Source: Mycoplasma anserisalpingitidis (GTDB lineage Bacteria > Bacillota_I > Bacilli_A > Mycoplasmatales > Metamycoplasmataceae). From it: a stretch of DNA of 64,000 bases. The stretch spans positions 744,001 to 808,000 of the forward strand of contig NZ_CP042295.1 in assembly GCF_007859615.1 (NCBI RefSeq), written 5' to 3'. The notes under the pieces were generated by a model. The model saw nothing but the letters and a program-made list of their open reading frames with translations, did not search any database and was not told where the DNA came from. A program made the position numbers and the translations under genes. Positions 63,516 through 64,000 of this stretch are shown piece by piece; position 1 is the stretch's first letter, and every line of letters starts with the position of its first letter.

Positions 63516-64000
63516 TTTGCTTAGCGTATTTATTAATTTTTTCTTTTTTGTTTTTCTTGAAACTTAAAACTAATGTATATTCTCCTTTAATTGTGTCTCT
63601 TTTATTTAAAGTGTCGAGAATTTCAATTGAGTTGCCTCTAAAAAACTCCTCATGTAATTTCGTCAACTCTTTAGCTAAGAATAATTTTTCTTCCCCATTA
63701 AACACTTGTTTTATATCTTTCAATGTATCAAGCAATTTATGTGGTGATACATAAAAAATATAAGTACCAAAGTCTAATGACTTCAGTTGGTTTATTCTTT
63801 GTTGTGACTTGTCTTTAATAAAACCTTTAAAAGTAAAATTATTATCTAAATTAGACATAACAAAAGTTGTCACTGCTGCATTCACCCCAGGAATAATTTC
63901 AACATTAAGGTCATGTTGGTAACATTTCTTAATTAATTCAAAACCGGGATCAGACATAACAGGCATTCCAGCATCAGAAACTAGAGCAATATTTAAACCT
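63511..64000 (-). CDS. rsmI: 16S rRNA 2'-O-ribose C1402 methyltransferase RsmI (C-terminal part, runs off the window)
   Basis: The visible 163 residues contain the RsmI signature ALVSDAGMPVMSDPGFELIKKC, followed by IPGVNAAVTTFVMSN, FKGFIKDKSQQR, YIFYVSPHKLLDTLKDI and LAKELTKLHEEFFRG, all typical of this SAM-dependent enzyme. It methylates C1402 in the decoding centre of 16S rRNA. The N-terminus lies beyond the right edge. It converges with adh over a shared terminator. Confidence 0.93.
   Translation of the reverse strand, partial: GLNIALVSDAGMPVMSDPGFELIKKCYQHDLNVEIIPGVNAAVTTFVMSNLDNNFTFKGFIKDKSQQRINQLKSLDFGTYIFYVSPHKLLDTLKDIKQVFNGEEKLFLAKELTKLHEEFFRGNSIEILDTLNKRDTIKGEYTLVLSFKKNKKEKINKYAKQK

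Overview
The window comes from a wall-less mollicute, most likely a Mycoplasmopsis/Mycoplasma of the hominis group. The DNA is very AT-rich, and nearly every long gene reads through in-frame TGA codons at conserved tryptophan positions (genetic code 4). Lipoproteins with Ser-Cys or Ala-Ser-Cys lipoboxes are common. PolC, GyrA, DnaJ, a 5S rRNA gene away from other rRNA genes and CCA-encoding tRNA genes fit this. All coordinates below assume TGA = Trp; three genes carry a probable single-base indel.

Layout. 1-3.8 kb: type I restriction-modification locus (hsdM, hsdS, hsdR running off the left edge), with a dinucleotide AG repeat that splits hsdS in two frames. 3.9-12.9 kb: a broken membrane gene and an RpiR-type regulator diverge from a nine-gene operon for peptidoglycan salvage: a surface DUF1460-type amidase lipoprotein, MurQ, Lac-family PTS EIIA/EIIB/EIIC, two unknown membrane proteins, MupG and AnmK. 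13.0-14.6 kb: an intact IS30-family element inserted in a transcription terminator with a 22-bp target duplication. 14.6-24.1 kb: a small membrane protein, polC, cdsA, dnaJ under a CIRCE-like operator, 5S rRNA and an aldehyde dehydrogenase. 24.2-28.8 kb: a four-gene unit of unknown role, with two membrane-anchored DUF31-like proteins, a 49-aa membrane peptide and a degenerate phosphohexomutase-like protein. 28.9-35.5 kb: gyrA, trmB, a membrane metalloprotease, a DUF402 protein, and tRNA-Arg/tRNA-Cys. 35.6-45.2 kb: an ABC transporter operon containing a staphylococcal-type surface nuclease. 45.4-53 kb: thioredoxin, membrane proteins, a catalytically degenerate RNase J, IS debris and a frameshifted ABC-F gene. 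53-64 kb: MnuA-type nuclease with an aminopeptidase, DegV, a YtpR-like protein, TyrS, a DJ-1 family protein, a frameshifted nitroreductase, alcohol dehydrogenase and RsmI (runs off the right edge).

The most striking system is the peptidoglycan operon in an organism that has no cell wall. The genes form a complete path: peptide removal at the surface, phosphorylating uptake of the sugar, cleavage of the phospho-disaccharide by MupG, and removal of lactate by MurQ to give GlcNAc-6-phosphate, with AnmK for anhydro-muropeptides. Most likely the cell feeds on wall fragments from other bacteria. A second theme is surface nucleic-acid scavenging by two different nuclease lipoproteins, one inside an ABC transporter operon. 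A third is a set of genes with no Shine-Dalgarno sequence and a TATAAT-like box exactly 6-7 bases before the start codon, which suggests leaderless transcripts.
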